From positions 1 to 33,609 of the forward strand of contig JAGWND010000009.1 in assembly GCA_028873075.1 (NCBI GenBank): DNA of 33,609 nt. The letters run 5' to 3'. This DNA is from Bacteroidota bacterium. GTDB lineage: Bacteria; Bacteroidota; Ignavibacteria; UBA10030; UBA8401. Under the pieces are notes generated by a model. The model was given only the letters and a program-made list of their open reading frames with translations. It was not told the origin of the DNA and ran no database searches. Positions 1 through 8,927 of this stretch are shown here, piece by piece (position 1 is the stretch's first letter; each line of letters opens with the position of its first letter). A program made the translations under genes and the position numbers.

Positions 1-102
1 AAAGATAAAGTTGAAGGGGAGTGGATAGGATACGACAAAAAGAATAAAAAGGTATTCACAAAGAAAAGCGACGAAATTATTGAAAAAACAATCAACAAAT
101 AG
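1..102 (+). CDS. C-terminal fragment of an unidentified protein, truncated by the window edge
   Basis: Open frame from base 1: KDKVEGEWIGYDKKNKKVFTKKSDEIIEKTINK, stop TAG at 100-102. Confidence 0.45.
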   Translation, partial: KDKVEGEWIGYDKKNKKVFTKKSDEIIEKTINK

Positions 103-263
103 ATGGATCATTGTCTTAAGTTTGCTACACGAGCTACTTATAATTTAGCTTCCACGGGAAAACTTTACAGAGCCTTCGTGCTTGGCTGTCTCTTCTTCTC
201 ATCTTATTTTTCAGTCAGAGGCAGACATACATTCTTCCCGATTTTATCACAGCGAGGTGTGCG

Positions 264-359
264 ATGGTACGACAATTTATTTTCTTTGCAACAGCAACAT
301 TCATCATCAGCGGATGCACTATGAAGCAGCAAACGCCGGAATCGGTATTTTGCTTTTAA
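264..359 (+). pseudogene. Truncated duplicate of a lipoprotein gene 5' end (31 codons)
   Basis: MVRQFIFFATATFIISGCTMKQQTPESVFCF*; near-identical to the lipobox region of the 1796-3457 gene (IISGCTMKQQTPESV). Confidence 0.7.
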
Positions 360-395
360 GACGAGGCTTTAGTAGATTTCCAAAAAGGAAAAAAG

Positions 396-584
396 ATGGA
401 AACGCCCAACGTTCTTGACATTTCTAAGCTGCCTCAAAATGCTCAGTCGGCATTGCGGGAAATTTACAATCTTTTGCGGGAGAAGAAAGAAGCGCCTAAA
501 AAGAGATTTGAGTATGTTTTTTCCCACCCCGTAAAAGTTGAAAAGATCATTCTTCCTTCCCGAGAAGAACGCAATGCCCGATAA
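396..584 (+). CDS. Putative antitoxin of a VapBC-like module
   Basis: 62 aa, overlaps the start of a PIN-domain ORF by 11 nt; typical antitoxin-toxin layout. Confidence 0.6.
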   Translation: METPNVLDISKLPQNAQSALREIYNLLREKKEAPKKRFEYVFSHPVKVEKIILPSREERNAR

Positions 585-990
585 AGTCTTTATTGATACA
601 AACATTCTCATTTATGCATCACTTGAAAACTCGGGCGGCACAATAAAACGCGAACGGAGCAAAGCTGTTCTTGGCTCTTCTCAGAACGAAATCATCATAA
701 GCGTGCAAGTGCTCAACGAAAGTTATTACGTCCTTCAGCGGAACGGTTTGAGCGATGCGCTGATTCAGAAAATTCTTTCCGACATTGTCCTTTCCACGCA
801 GGTAATTCCTCTTACGGAAAATACAATCCGTTTAGCTTGGGATTTAAAGAACAAATATCAATTCTCGATTTAGGACAGCTTAATCGTAGCATCTGCGAAA
901 GAGTTCGAATGCTCAATTGTTTATTCAGAGGGCCTTCAGCATCAGCAAGTAGTGGAAGAGACACTGCGCATTATTAATCCGTTTGTATAA
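574..990 (+). pseudogene. PIN-domain toxin (VapC-like) with an in-frame TAG
   Basis: MPDKVFIDTNILIYA... PIN start; TAG at 871-873, after which the same frame continues DSLIVASAKEFECSIVYSEGLQHQQVVEETLRIINPFV*. Confidence 0.75.
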
Positions 991-1046
991 AGTAGCCCAG
1001 CCTAAACACATTAACTTCTTCGTCTTTAAAGCAACGAGGTGGAAAA

Positions 1047-1145
1047 ATGAAAAAAAATTTATTCTTCCTTGCAACTATTATCTTTATTATCAGCGGATGC
1101 ACTATGCGACAGCAAGTTCCGCATTGCTTCTGGAAAAAGGAATAA
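1047..1145 (+). pseudogene. Second truncated duplicate of the lipoprotein gene 5' end (32 codons)
   Basis: MKKNLFFLATIIFIISGCTMRQQVPHCFWKKE*; homologous to the N-terminus of the 1796-3457 product. Confidence 0.7.
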
Positions 1146-1171
1146 TTATCTTTTTACAAAGAGGTGAAAAA

Positions 1172-1402
1172 ATGTCGAATCAACAACTCATATCAACCAT
1201 TGAGCCGCTGCCGATACAAGACAAATTAGCATTGATTGAATTTTTGTCTCGCTCAGTGCAGAAAGAACTCGCCGGCAGTGAAACGATCTCTCAAGAAGCA
1301 AAACATACGCTCGCTTTGCTTCAAGACGATCCTTCGTGGCAGTTCCTTAAAGATGCAGAAGAAGACATTTATTCCGAAGCTGATATAAAAGAACGCCGAT
1401 GA
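1172..1402 (+). CDS. Putative antitoxin paired with a MazF/PemK-like toxin
   Basis: MSNQQLISTIEPLPIQDKLALIEFLSRS..., stop overlaps the start of the downstream toxin ORF (1399). Confidence 0.6.
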   Translation: MSNQQLISTIEPLPIQDKLALIEFLSRSVQKELAGSETISQEAKHTLALLQDDPSWQFLKDAEEDIYSEADIKERR

Positions 1403-1746
1403 AGTATCACCGCCGAGAAATTGTTCTCGCACAATTTCCGTTTACCGATGGAACAGGCAAGAAGCTGCGCCCTATCCTTATTCTTGTAGAGTCTTCGCGC
1501 TTGCATTCAGATTATTTGGCAATGTTTATCTCGTCACAATTATCACAAAAAGAAGAACACGACATTGTGATTGATCCAGCCAAAAAAGAATTTGCTTCTT
1601 CCGGATTATCTAAACCATCTCTTATGAAGTTGTTGAAATTAGGAACCATTTCAGAGTCGTTAATTCTTGGGACGCTGGGGGAATTGTCTAAAAGCGAATT
1701 TGTTAAGATTGTTTCATCCCTCGTTCAACTCTTGCAGGCCTCATAA
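1399..1746 (+). CDS. Type II toxin, PemK/MazF family
   Basis: N-terminal RREIVLAQFPFTDGTGKKLRPILIL is typical of PemK/MazF. Confidence 0.75.
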   Translation: MKYHRREIVLAQFPFTDGTGKKLRPILILVESSRLHSDYLAMFISSQLSQKEEHDIVIDPAKKEFASSGLSKPSLMKLLKLGTISESLILGTLGELSKSEFVKIVSSLVQLLQAS

Positions 1747-1795
1747 ATCTCTGCCTCCTTTTACTCTCGTCTCTTGTTACTAAGAAAGGTGTATA

Positions 1796-3457
1796 ATGAA
1801 AAAAGAACTGTTCTTCCTTTCAGCCATTCTTCTCATTATCAGCGGATGCACTATGAAGCAGCAAACACCCGAATCAGTGCTGGAAGCAAAGATCAAACGC
1901 TTCGCTCCGACAGAAATCACGGGCGACATAACAAAGCTTTCTTCCGGCGACAAGGCCGCGCTCGTAAAGCTTATCGAAGCGGCACACATGATGGATAGTA
2001 TTTACATTCGACAGGTGTGGAGCGGCAACGACTCGTTTTTGCACCAATTAGAAGCCGACCGGTCGCAGCTTGGAAAGCTGCGACTACAGTATTTCAAAAT
2101 CAATATGAGCCCGTGGTCGGGGCTCGATCACGATTCTGCGTTCATTCCCGGTGCGCCTCCAAAACCGGACGGCGCAAATTATTATCCGCCCGATATGACG
2201 AAGGACGATTTCAATTCATGGCTCGCCACACTTCCGCCGGACGAAAAGAAAGACGCAACCGGATTCTTTTACGTGATTCGCCTCGGACCTGAAGGAAAAC
2301 TCATGCCCGTTTCCTACGCAACAGAATACCGGACACTTCTCGAACAAGCAGCGCAGCTTCTCCGCGAAGCCGCCGCACTGACGACAAACGAAAGTCTCAG
2401 AAATTTTCTGAACCTGCGCGCCGACGCGTTTCTTTCAAACGATTATTATTCGAGCGATGTTGCGTGGATGGAACTCGACAGTCCGATTGATGTAACAATC
2501 GGTCCGTATGAAGTGTATATGGATCGGCTGTTCAATTACAAAGCGGCATTCGAAGCGTTCATCACATTACGCGACGAAGAAGAAACTGCAAAGCTCGCAA
2601 AATTTTCGTCGTATTTGCAGGAAGTTGAAAACAATCTGCCAATTGACCCGAAGTATCGAAATCCGAAATTGGGAGCGATGTCGCCGATCCGCGTCGTGGA
2701 TGAAGTGTGCACCGGCGGCGAAGCGCGCGCCGGAGTGCAAACGGCGGCGTTCAATCTTCCGAATGACGAGCGCGTGACGCGTGAAAAAGGAACGAAACGC
2801 GTGATGCTGAAAAATGTTCAGGAAGCAAAGTTCCATACTATTCTTCTGCCGATCGCCAACATCGCAATTGATCCGAGCCAGCGGAAAATGGTTTCGTTCG
2901 AGCCGTTCTTCACGCATATTCTCGCACATGAACTGATGCACGGTTTGGGACCGCATACCATCATCGTGAATGGAAAGCGGACCACCGTTCGCCAGGAAAT
3001 GAAAGAGCTTGGCTCGGCGCTTGAAGAAGCGAAAGCGGACATTTCCGGCTTGTGGATGCTGCAATTTTTAATGGACAAAGGCGTCATCGAAAAATCCTTC
3101 GAGCAGCAAATGTACGTCACGTATCTCGCCGGAGTATTTCGTTCCGTGCGATTCGGAACGAATGAAGCGCACGGAAAGGGAATGGCAATGCAATTTAATT
3201 TTCTCACTGATGATGGCGCGTTTGAGTATGATCCCGCAAGTCAAACATTCAAAGTGAATTTTGAAAAGATCAAAGACGCGGTGCGAAAACTCACGAGCGA
3301 GATTATGACAATTCAGGCGCAAGGTGATTACGCGAAAGCAAAAGCATTGCTCGGACAGTACGGTGTGATTCGTCCGCCGATGCAAAATATTCTGAACAAA
3401 CTTACTGACGTGCCGGTAGATATTGCGCCGAAGTTTCCACTGGCAGGCAATTACTGA
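1796..3457 (+). CDS. Lipoprotein, zinc peptidase of the M49 (dipeptidyl-peptidase III)-like type
   Basis: Lipobox LIISGC; HELMHGLGPH zinc-binding-like motif followed by an EEAKAD acidic motif. Confidence 0.65.
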   Translation: MKKELFFLSAILLIISGCTMKQQTPESVLEAKIKRFAPTEITGDITKLSSGDKAALVKLIEAAHMMDSIYIRQVWSGNDSFLHQLEADRSQLGKLRLQYFKINMSPWSGLDHDSAFIPGAPPKPDGANYYPPDMTKDDFNSWLATLPPDEKKDATGFFYVIRLGPEGKLMPVSYATEYRTLLEQAAQLLREAAALTTNESLRNFLNLRADAFLSNDYYSSDVAWMELDSPIDVTIGPYEVYMDRLFNYKAAFEAFITLRDEEETAKLAKFSSYLQEVENNLPIDPKYRNPKLGAMSPIRVVDEVCTGGEARAGVQTAAFNLPNDERVTREKGTKRVMLKNVQEAKFHTILLPIANIAIDPSQRKMVSFEPFFTHILAHELMHGLGPHTIIVNGKRTTVRQEMKELGSALEEAKADISGLWMLQFLMDKGVIEKSFEQQMYVTYLAGVFRSVRFGTNEAHGKGMAMQFNFLTDDGAFEYDPASQTFKVNFEKIKDAVRKLTSEIMTIQAQGDYAKAKALLGQYGVIRPPMQNILNKLTDVPVDIAPKFPLAGNY

Positions 3458-3504
3458 CAGTCAAGCCGCAGAGAACACAGAGACTTTAAATCAAATTGTT
3501 AAAA

Positions 3505-3654
3505 AGAGACATCCGAAAAACTATTTTTAAATAACGCTCTGTCGCACTGAGCGTAGTCGAAGTGCGAAAATTGGAACAACACCATGGTTCGACGGAGTTT
3601 ATCCCGCAAGGCGGGGCTCACCACGACTAACTCGAGAGTTTTTCAGATGTTTCT
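3505..3654. repeat. MITE-like dispersed repeat, copy 1 (inverted relative to the others)
   Basis: Ends AGAGACATCCGAAAAA / GTTTTTCAGATGTTTCT; core matches copies at 7056 and 18446. Confidence 0.75.
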
Positions 3655-3692
3655 AAAAAAATTCTCCGTGAACTCTGTGGCAAACAGTTGAT

Positions 3693-5003
3693 TCAAAACG
3701 TATATCCGCTTTCGCCGTGCTGGCTCAGATCGAGCCCCTCACCCTCCTCCTGCTCTTTCACGCGAATTCCGATTGTTACATCCAACAGTTTCAAAATAAT
3801 CCATGTTGCAGCAAACGAGTAGGCGATCGCTGCAACAACACTCAGCGCTTGCACGCCGAGAAGTGAGGGATTTCCGAAAACCAATCCATCGTTCCCTCCG
3901 GGATTAACCAACTTCGACGCAAACAATCCGGTCGCGAGCGCGCCGAATGTTCCGCCGACGCCGTGCACGCCGACCGCATCGAGAGAGTCGTCATATCCCA
4001 ATCTCGTTTTGACGCCGACAGCAAAATAACACAACACACCTACGCTCAAGCCGATAACAAGGGCGGAGAGCGGTCCGACAAATCCTGAAGCCGGCGTGAT
4101 GGCAACCAATCCTGCGACGGAGCCGGATGCGGCACCGAGGACTGTCGGTTTTCCGCGATGCAGCCATTCAGTAAGAAGCCACGAGACTGCCGCTGCAGCA
4201 GCAGCGATGTGAGTTGCTGTAAACGCAGATGCTGCAAGAGCACCGGATGTGAGCGCGCTGCCTGCATTGAAACCGAACCACCCGAACCACAACAGAGCGG
4301 CACCTGTCAATGTCATCGTAAGATTGTGGGGCGGAGTCAGTTCTCCTTCATGCAGCTTCCGTTTACCGATCACAAGAGCAGCAGCTAACGCCGCAATTCC
4401 CGAGCTGATGTGAACGACAAGCCCCCCGGCAAAATCGAGCGCACCGAGATTGCGAATCCAGCCACCGACTCCCCACACCCAATGGGCTATCGGCGCATAC
4501 ACAAATGTTGACCAGAGAAGAACAAAGAGGAGATATGGACCGAATTTAAACCGCTCGGCAAATGCGCCTGTGATCAACGCCGGCGTGATGACGGCGAACA
4601 TCATTTGAAACATCATAAACGCCTGATGAGGAACTGTTGCCGCGTACTCCGGATTCGGAGCGAGGCCGACACCGCGCAATCCTGCCCAGCTCAGATCGCC
4701 GATGAAATGCCTGATGTCCGGTCCAAATGCGAGACTGTAGCCAAACAAAATCCATTGAATGCTGACGATTCCAATAGCGATAAAGCTTTGCATGATGGTT
4801 CCCAAAACATTTTTCCGACGCACCATGCCGCCGTAGAACAACGCAAGCCCCGGTGTCATCAACATGACGAGCGCCGTTGAGACAAGAAGCCACGCGGTAT
4901 CTCCGGTATTGATTTGAGAAGTGCTTGGACTGTCAGCAGCGAATGCAACCTGAGAACAACCCATCATTCCAGCAACAAGAATTATCCTGCGCAAGCCTTG
5001 CAT
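3693..5003 (-). CDS. amtB: Ammonium transporter
   Basis: TAWLLVSTALVMLMTPGLALFYGGMVRRKN and GYDDSLDAVGVHGVGG, hallmark Amt motifs. Confidence 0.95.
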   Translation of the reverse strand: MQGLRRIILVAGMMGCSQVAFAADSPSTSQINTGDTAWLLVSTALVMLMTPGLALFYGGMVRRKNVLGTIMQSFIAIGIVSIQWILFGYSLAFGPDIRHFIGDLSWAGLRGVGLAPNPEYAATVPHQAFMMFQMMFAVITPALITGAFAERFKFGPYLLFVLLWSTFVYAPIAHWVWGVGGWIRNLGALDFAGGLVVHISSGIAALAAALVIGKRKLHEGELTPPHNLTMTLTGAALLWFGWFGFNAGSALTSGALAASAFTATHIAAAAAAVSWLLTEWLHRGKPTVLGAASGSVAGLVAITPASGFVGPLSALVIGLSVGVLCYFAVGVKTRLGYDDSLDAVGVHGVGGTFGALATGLFASKLVNPGGNDGLVFGNPSLLGVQALSVVAAIAYSFAATWIILKLLDVTIGIRVKEQEEGEGLDLSQHGESGYTF

Positions 5004-5064
5004 CCTGCTTCCCTTTCTTTGTTGAAATAACTTGGACTCATTTCTCCCTACTCCAAAACCATCA

Positions 5065-6300
5065 TCAGTACAGAAGATACTTCCCTCGTTCCTTTTCGAA
5101 CTTTTTCACTTCATCCTGCCACGTGCTCACAATTTCGTCAACAGTTTTTCCTTCGAGAATCATCTGCCGGACACGGGGCGTGCCGCTGAGAAGATCGAAC
5201 CGGCGGTTGTTGAATTTGAAATCGTTCGGGAATAAGTCATGTAATGCCGATACAACAGCGATTCCCGTTTTCACAGGAAGAAATGTATTGCGGTCGGTCA
5301 CATGAATGAAAATTCCAGAACATCGCTCATCTTTGTATTTCGGATTTGACGTAACGTGCTCAATGTCGTGCGGAGTAAATTGAATCGGAACGAACTCTAC
5401 GCCTGCAAGATGGTTGCCGTTCAATTCCTGCGCGAGCTGTTGCGCGTTGATCCACGGCGCGCCGAAATATTCGAACGGCTGCTCCGTCCCGCGCCCTTCG
5501 GAAACATTCGTCCCTTCGATCAAACACGTCCCCGGATACACGGCTGCCGTTTGCAGCGTCGGCATATTCGGCGACGGCTTGATCCACGGGAGTCCGGTTT
5601 CATCGTACCACTCGGAGCGTTTCCAGTTTTCCATTTTCACGACGGTGAGATTTGCTTTCACGCCGTTCGCCAGCCAGCCTTCGTTGTTCGCCATCGTAGC
5701 CAGTTCGCCGATGGTCATGCCGTACACAATCGGCACAGGCGCCCAGCCGACGAATGATTTCAGCGAATCGTCGCGGACCGGTCCTTCGACATCGACGCCG
5801 CGAATCGGATTCGGGCGGTCGAGCACAACGAACGGAATGTGATGTTCCGCCGCAGCTTCCATGGAAAGCATCATTGTGCTCGTGAACGTGTAGAAGCGCA
5901 CGCCGACATCCTGAATATCGTAGACGAGCACGTCAACATTGTTCAGCATCTCGCCGGTCGGCTTGTTGATTTTTCCGTAGAGCGAATAGACCGGCACGCC
6001 GGTCTTCGTATCGACACCGCTTTGAATGCCTTTACCGTCCGGCGCGTCGCCGCGAATGCCGTGCTCCGGACCGAACAACGCAACGAGCTTCACGTTCGGA
6101 TCGTGCATCAGCGCATCTGCAAGATGCATTCCGTTCGAAAGCAGCGCAGAATGATTCGTCACCAATCCAACCCGCTTCCCTTCGATGAGATCATAGTGTT
6201 TTTCAAGAAGAAGGTCGGCGCCGGTCTTCACTGCATTCGTTGAAGAATTCTGTGCTATGAGCAGTGAACAAAACGTGAATAGAGAGAGAATGATTTTCAT
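5065..6300 (-). CDS. DUF1343 family protein (NamZ-type exo-beta-N-acetylmuramidase)
   Basis: GKRVGLVTNHSA, LFGPEHGIRG, VLVYDIQDVGVRFYTF, VLDRPNPI. Confidence 0.85.
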   Translation of the reverse strand: MKIILSLFTFCSLLIAQNSSTNAVKTGADLLLEKHYDLIEGKRVGLVTNHSALLSNGMHLADALMHDPNVKLVALFGPEHGIRGDAPDGKGIQSGVDTKTGVPVYSLYGKINKPTGEMLNNVDVLVYDIQDVGVRFYTFTSTMMLSMEAAAEHHIPFVVLDRPNPIRGVDVEGPVRDDSLKSFVGWAPVPIVYGMTIGELATMANNEGWLANGVKANLTVVKMENWKRSEWYDETGLPWIKPSPNMPTLQTAAVYPGTCLIEGTNVSEGRGTEQPFEYFGAPWINAQQLAQELNGNHLAGVEFVPIQFTPHDIEHVTSNPKYKDERCSGIFIHVTDRNTFLPVKTGIAVVSALHDLFPNDFKFNNRRFDLLSGTPRVRQMILEGKTVDEIVSTWQDEVKKFEKERGKYLLY

Positions 6301-6400
6301 GTGAGTGTCCTTAAAGAAGTGGATTGATGGATTGCTGGATTATTGGATTTTGTTCCATTATTCCATTCATCCATTGTCTCGTGTCTTTGTGCCTGCGCGG

Positions 6401-6943
6401 CTAACCAGTCATTATAAAACGATTGCGCACCAATGCCCACGCAGCAAGCGTCATGCCGTCCCAAATTTTTCTGTCGGAAATCAGCCGGTCTAATTCCTCC
6501 GGCGTGCGGAAAATGATCTCAAATTCCTCCGTCGCATCGGGACGCGGCTTGACAAAGTGCAAATCGCGCGCGATGAAGATTTTGCAAATCTCATCCGTAA
6601 CGCCGTTGTACGGATTGAATTCTCCCGCCGCTTCCCACGACTGCGCACGATAACCGGCTTCTTCTTCTAACTCGAGCCGCGCCATCTCTTCGTACGAATG
6701 CCCGGCTTTCACGCCGCCGCACGGAAATTCAATGCTCTCTTTGTCGCATAAGTAACGGTACTGATTGACAAGCAAAAGATTTCCATCGTGCATCACCGGC
6801 ACGATCATGCTTGCGCCTTCGGTGTGAACAAAATGATATTCCCCTTCGTACCCGTTGGGAATGCGGAACGTATCTTTCATGTACGTCCACCACGGATTTT
6901 TGTAGAGAAGCTGCGACGTGAGCTTTTTCCAGCGAGGAAGCAT
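6401..6943 (-). CDS. NUDIX hydrolase (ADP-ribose pyrophosphatase-like)
   Basis: Nudix box region EFPCGGVKAGHSYEEMARLELEEEAGY. Confidence 0.85.
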   Translation of the reverse strand: MLPRWKKLTSQLLYKNPWWTYMKDTFRIPNGYEGEYHFVHTEGASMIVPVMHDGNLLLVNQYRYLCDKESIEFPCGGVKAGHSYEEMARLELEEEAGYRAQSWEAAGEFNPYNGVTDEICKIFIARDLHFVKPRPDATEEFEIIFRTPEELDRLISDRKIWDGMTLAAWALVRNRFIMTG

Positions 6944-7055
6944 CTCGGGGTTGAAGGTTAAGGGTTCAGTTTGTAAGATTGATGATTCAAGGTTCAGGAT
7001 TCAAAAATGAAAGATGGAAAACTGTAAGGTGAATCGTGCATCCTAAATCAATACT

Positions 7056-7201
7056 AGAACCTTCTGAAAAATTCACTAAACCGCCGTGGTGAGCGAAGGC
7101 GAACCACAATTCCACTCAAATTTTTCGCACTTCGACTTCGCTCAGTGCGACTTCGCTCAGTGCGACTTTCGGTCACAGAAAAATAATTTTCAGAAGTCTC
7201 T
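7056..7201. repeat. MITE-like dispersed repeat, copy 2
   Basis: Ends AGAACCTTCTGAAAA / TTTTCAGAAGTCTCT, core GTGGTGAGCGAAGGCGAACCA...TTCGCACTTCGACTTCGCTCAGTGCGAC. Confidence 0.75.
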
Positions 7202-7205
7202 ACCG

Positions 7206-7625
7206 TTATATCAACTCGCTTTCGGGAAAGAAAAATGCGACTTCAATTTTTCCGTTCTCGGGAGAATCGGAGCCGTGCACGATATTTTCTCCTTTATTGT
7301 CCGCGAATAATTTCCGGATCGTTCCCGGTTCGGCATCCTTCGGATCGGTTGCGCCGATGAGTGCGCGATAGTCGGCGACAGCGTTTTCTTTTTGCAGCGC
7401 CACCGGCACGCACGGACCGGAAGTCATAAACTCGACAAGACCGTTGTAAAACGGCTTGCCTTTATGAACGGCATAAAAGGCGCCCGCTTCTTCTTTCGTC
7501 AGCCGGATTTGTTTCAAGCCGAGAACTTTGAATCCTGCCTTTTGAATTCGTGACAGCACTTCGCCTTGAAGATTTTTCCGCACACAATCGGGTTTCAAAA
7601 TGCACAATGTTCGCTCGACAGACAT
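7206..7625 (-). CDS. ndk: Nucleoside diphosphate kinase
   Basis: [18 protein letters not shown]..., [20 protein letters not shown]. Confidence 0.95.
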   Translation of the reverse strand: MSVERTLCILKPDCVRKNLQGEVLSRIQKAGFKVLGLKQIRLTKEEAGAFYAVHKGKPFYNGLVEFMTSGPCVPVALQKENAVADYRALIGATDPKDAEPGTIRKLFADNKGENIVHGSDSPENGKIEVAFFFPESELI

Positions 7626-7666
7626 AGGATTGTAGATGAGTGTAGATTTAAAATTAGTGATTTAGG

Positions 7667-8698
7667 TTAACTTTTTCGCTTTGAAGTTTTCTTTCCCTTC
7701 GGAAAAGCTTTCTTCACACGCGCGGGCTTCTTTGAAGACTTCCTCACTGCAGTTTTTCCGTGCCGCCTTTGGCGCCATGTCCCATTTCGCGATTTTTTCG
7801 CCAGTAAGAGCTTCATCGTCTCGCCGATCAATGCCGGGTTGTCGCACACGATGATTCCCGCATTTGCCATCGCTTCCATTTTTTCCGCCGCCGTGCCTTT
7901 GCCGCCGGCAATGATCGCGCCGGCATGTCCCATGCGCCGCCCCGGAGGCGCGGTGCGTCCTGCAATGAAACCGACAACCGGTTTCTTGACATGATTCTTG
8001 ATGAACTCGGCGGCTTCCTCCTCCGCAGTCCCGCCGATCTCGCCGATCATAATGATCGCGTCGGTCCCGTCATCGTCGTTGAACAGCCGAATCGCATCAA
8101 TGAAGCGCGTGCCGACCACCGGATCGCCGCCGATGCCGATGCATGTCGACTGGCCGATGCCGCGCTCCGTCAATTGCCACACGGCCTCGTACGTCAGTGT
8201 TCCGCTGCGGGAGATAACACCGACACGCCCCGGCTTGTGGATGAATCCCGGCATGATACCGACTTTACATTCTCCCGGCGTGATAATGCCCGGACAATTC
8301 GGTCCGATCAACCGAACCCCGCTGTGGCGTGACCTCACATCATCATAGACCGCAAGCATATCTTTCGTCGGAATACCTTCAGTGATACACACGACAAGCC
8401 GAATGCCCGTGTCCGCCGCTTCCATCACCGCATCGGCAGCAAATGCCGCAGGCACGAAAATGACCGACGTGTCGGCGCCTTCGGCTGCGACAGCGTCGCT
8501 CACCGTGTTGAACACCGGCACCGCACGTTCAAACTGATCTTTCTCGTTTCCTTTGTAGAGCGTTCCGCCTTTCCCCGGCGTCACGCCGGCGACGACATTC
8601 GTTCCGTACAGAAGCATCTGCGACGTGTGAAAAGTTCCCTCGCCACCGGTAATTCCCTGCACAACAATTCGTGACTTCTTATTGACTAAAATACTCAT
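7667..8698 (-). CDS. sucD: Succinyl-CoA ligase alpha subunit with a basic C-terminal tail
   Basis: [52 protein letters not shown]. Confidence 0.93.
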   Translation of the reverse strand: MSILVNKKSRIVVQGITGGEGTFHTSQMLLYGTNVVAGVTPGKGGTLYKGNEKDQFERAVPVFNTVSDAVAAEGADTSVIFVPAAFAADAVMEAADTGIRLVVCITEGIPTKDMLAVYDDVRSRHSGVRLIGPNCPGIITPGECKVGIMPGFIHKPGRVGVISRSGTLTYEAVWQLTERGIGQSTCIGIGGDPVVGTRFIDAIRLFNDDDGTDAIIMIGEIGGTAEEEAAEFIKNHVKKPVVGFIAGRTAPPGRRMGHAGAIIAGGKGTAAEKMEAMANAGIIVCDNPALIGETMKLLLAKKSRNGTWRQRRHGKTAVRKSSKKPARVKKAFPKGKKTSKRKS

Positions 8699-8927
8699 GA
8701 CAATTTTTTCGATTAATGAATGAAAAGGTGATTCAGGTTTTAAGATTCAGGGTTCAAGATTTAAGTTTCAAGTTCCGTGGTTCGAAATGTAAGGTTCAGG
8801 AGTTCAAGGCTTCAAGTTTTTAACTTAACGTTTTGACATTGAACTTTCAACTATTGATCTCTGACTTCTGATTTCCGGCCTCCGGCTTTCCTCAAATCTC
8901 ACAGCACGAACCTCGAAACATTTTCAA

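Noticed and set aside
2567-3064. 165-aa minus-strand ORF inside the lipoprotein gene
   Set aside because: Antisense shadow of the coding strand, no recognisable domain.
3693-5003. amtB-glnK operon
   Set aside because: No GlnK/PII gene is adjacent; the absence alone is not unusual enough to report.
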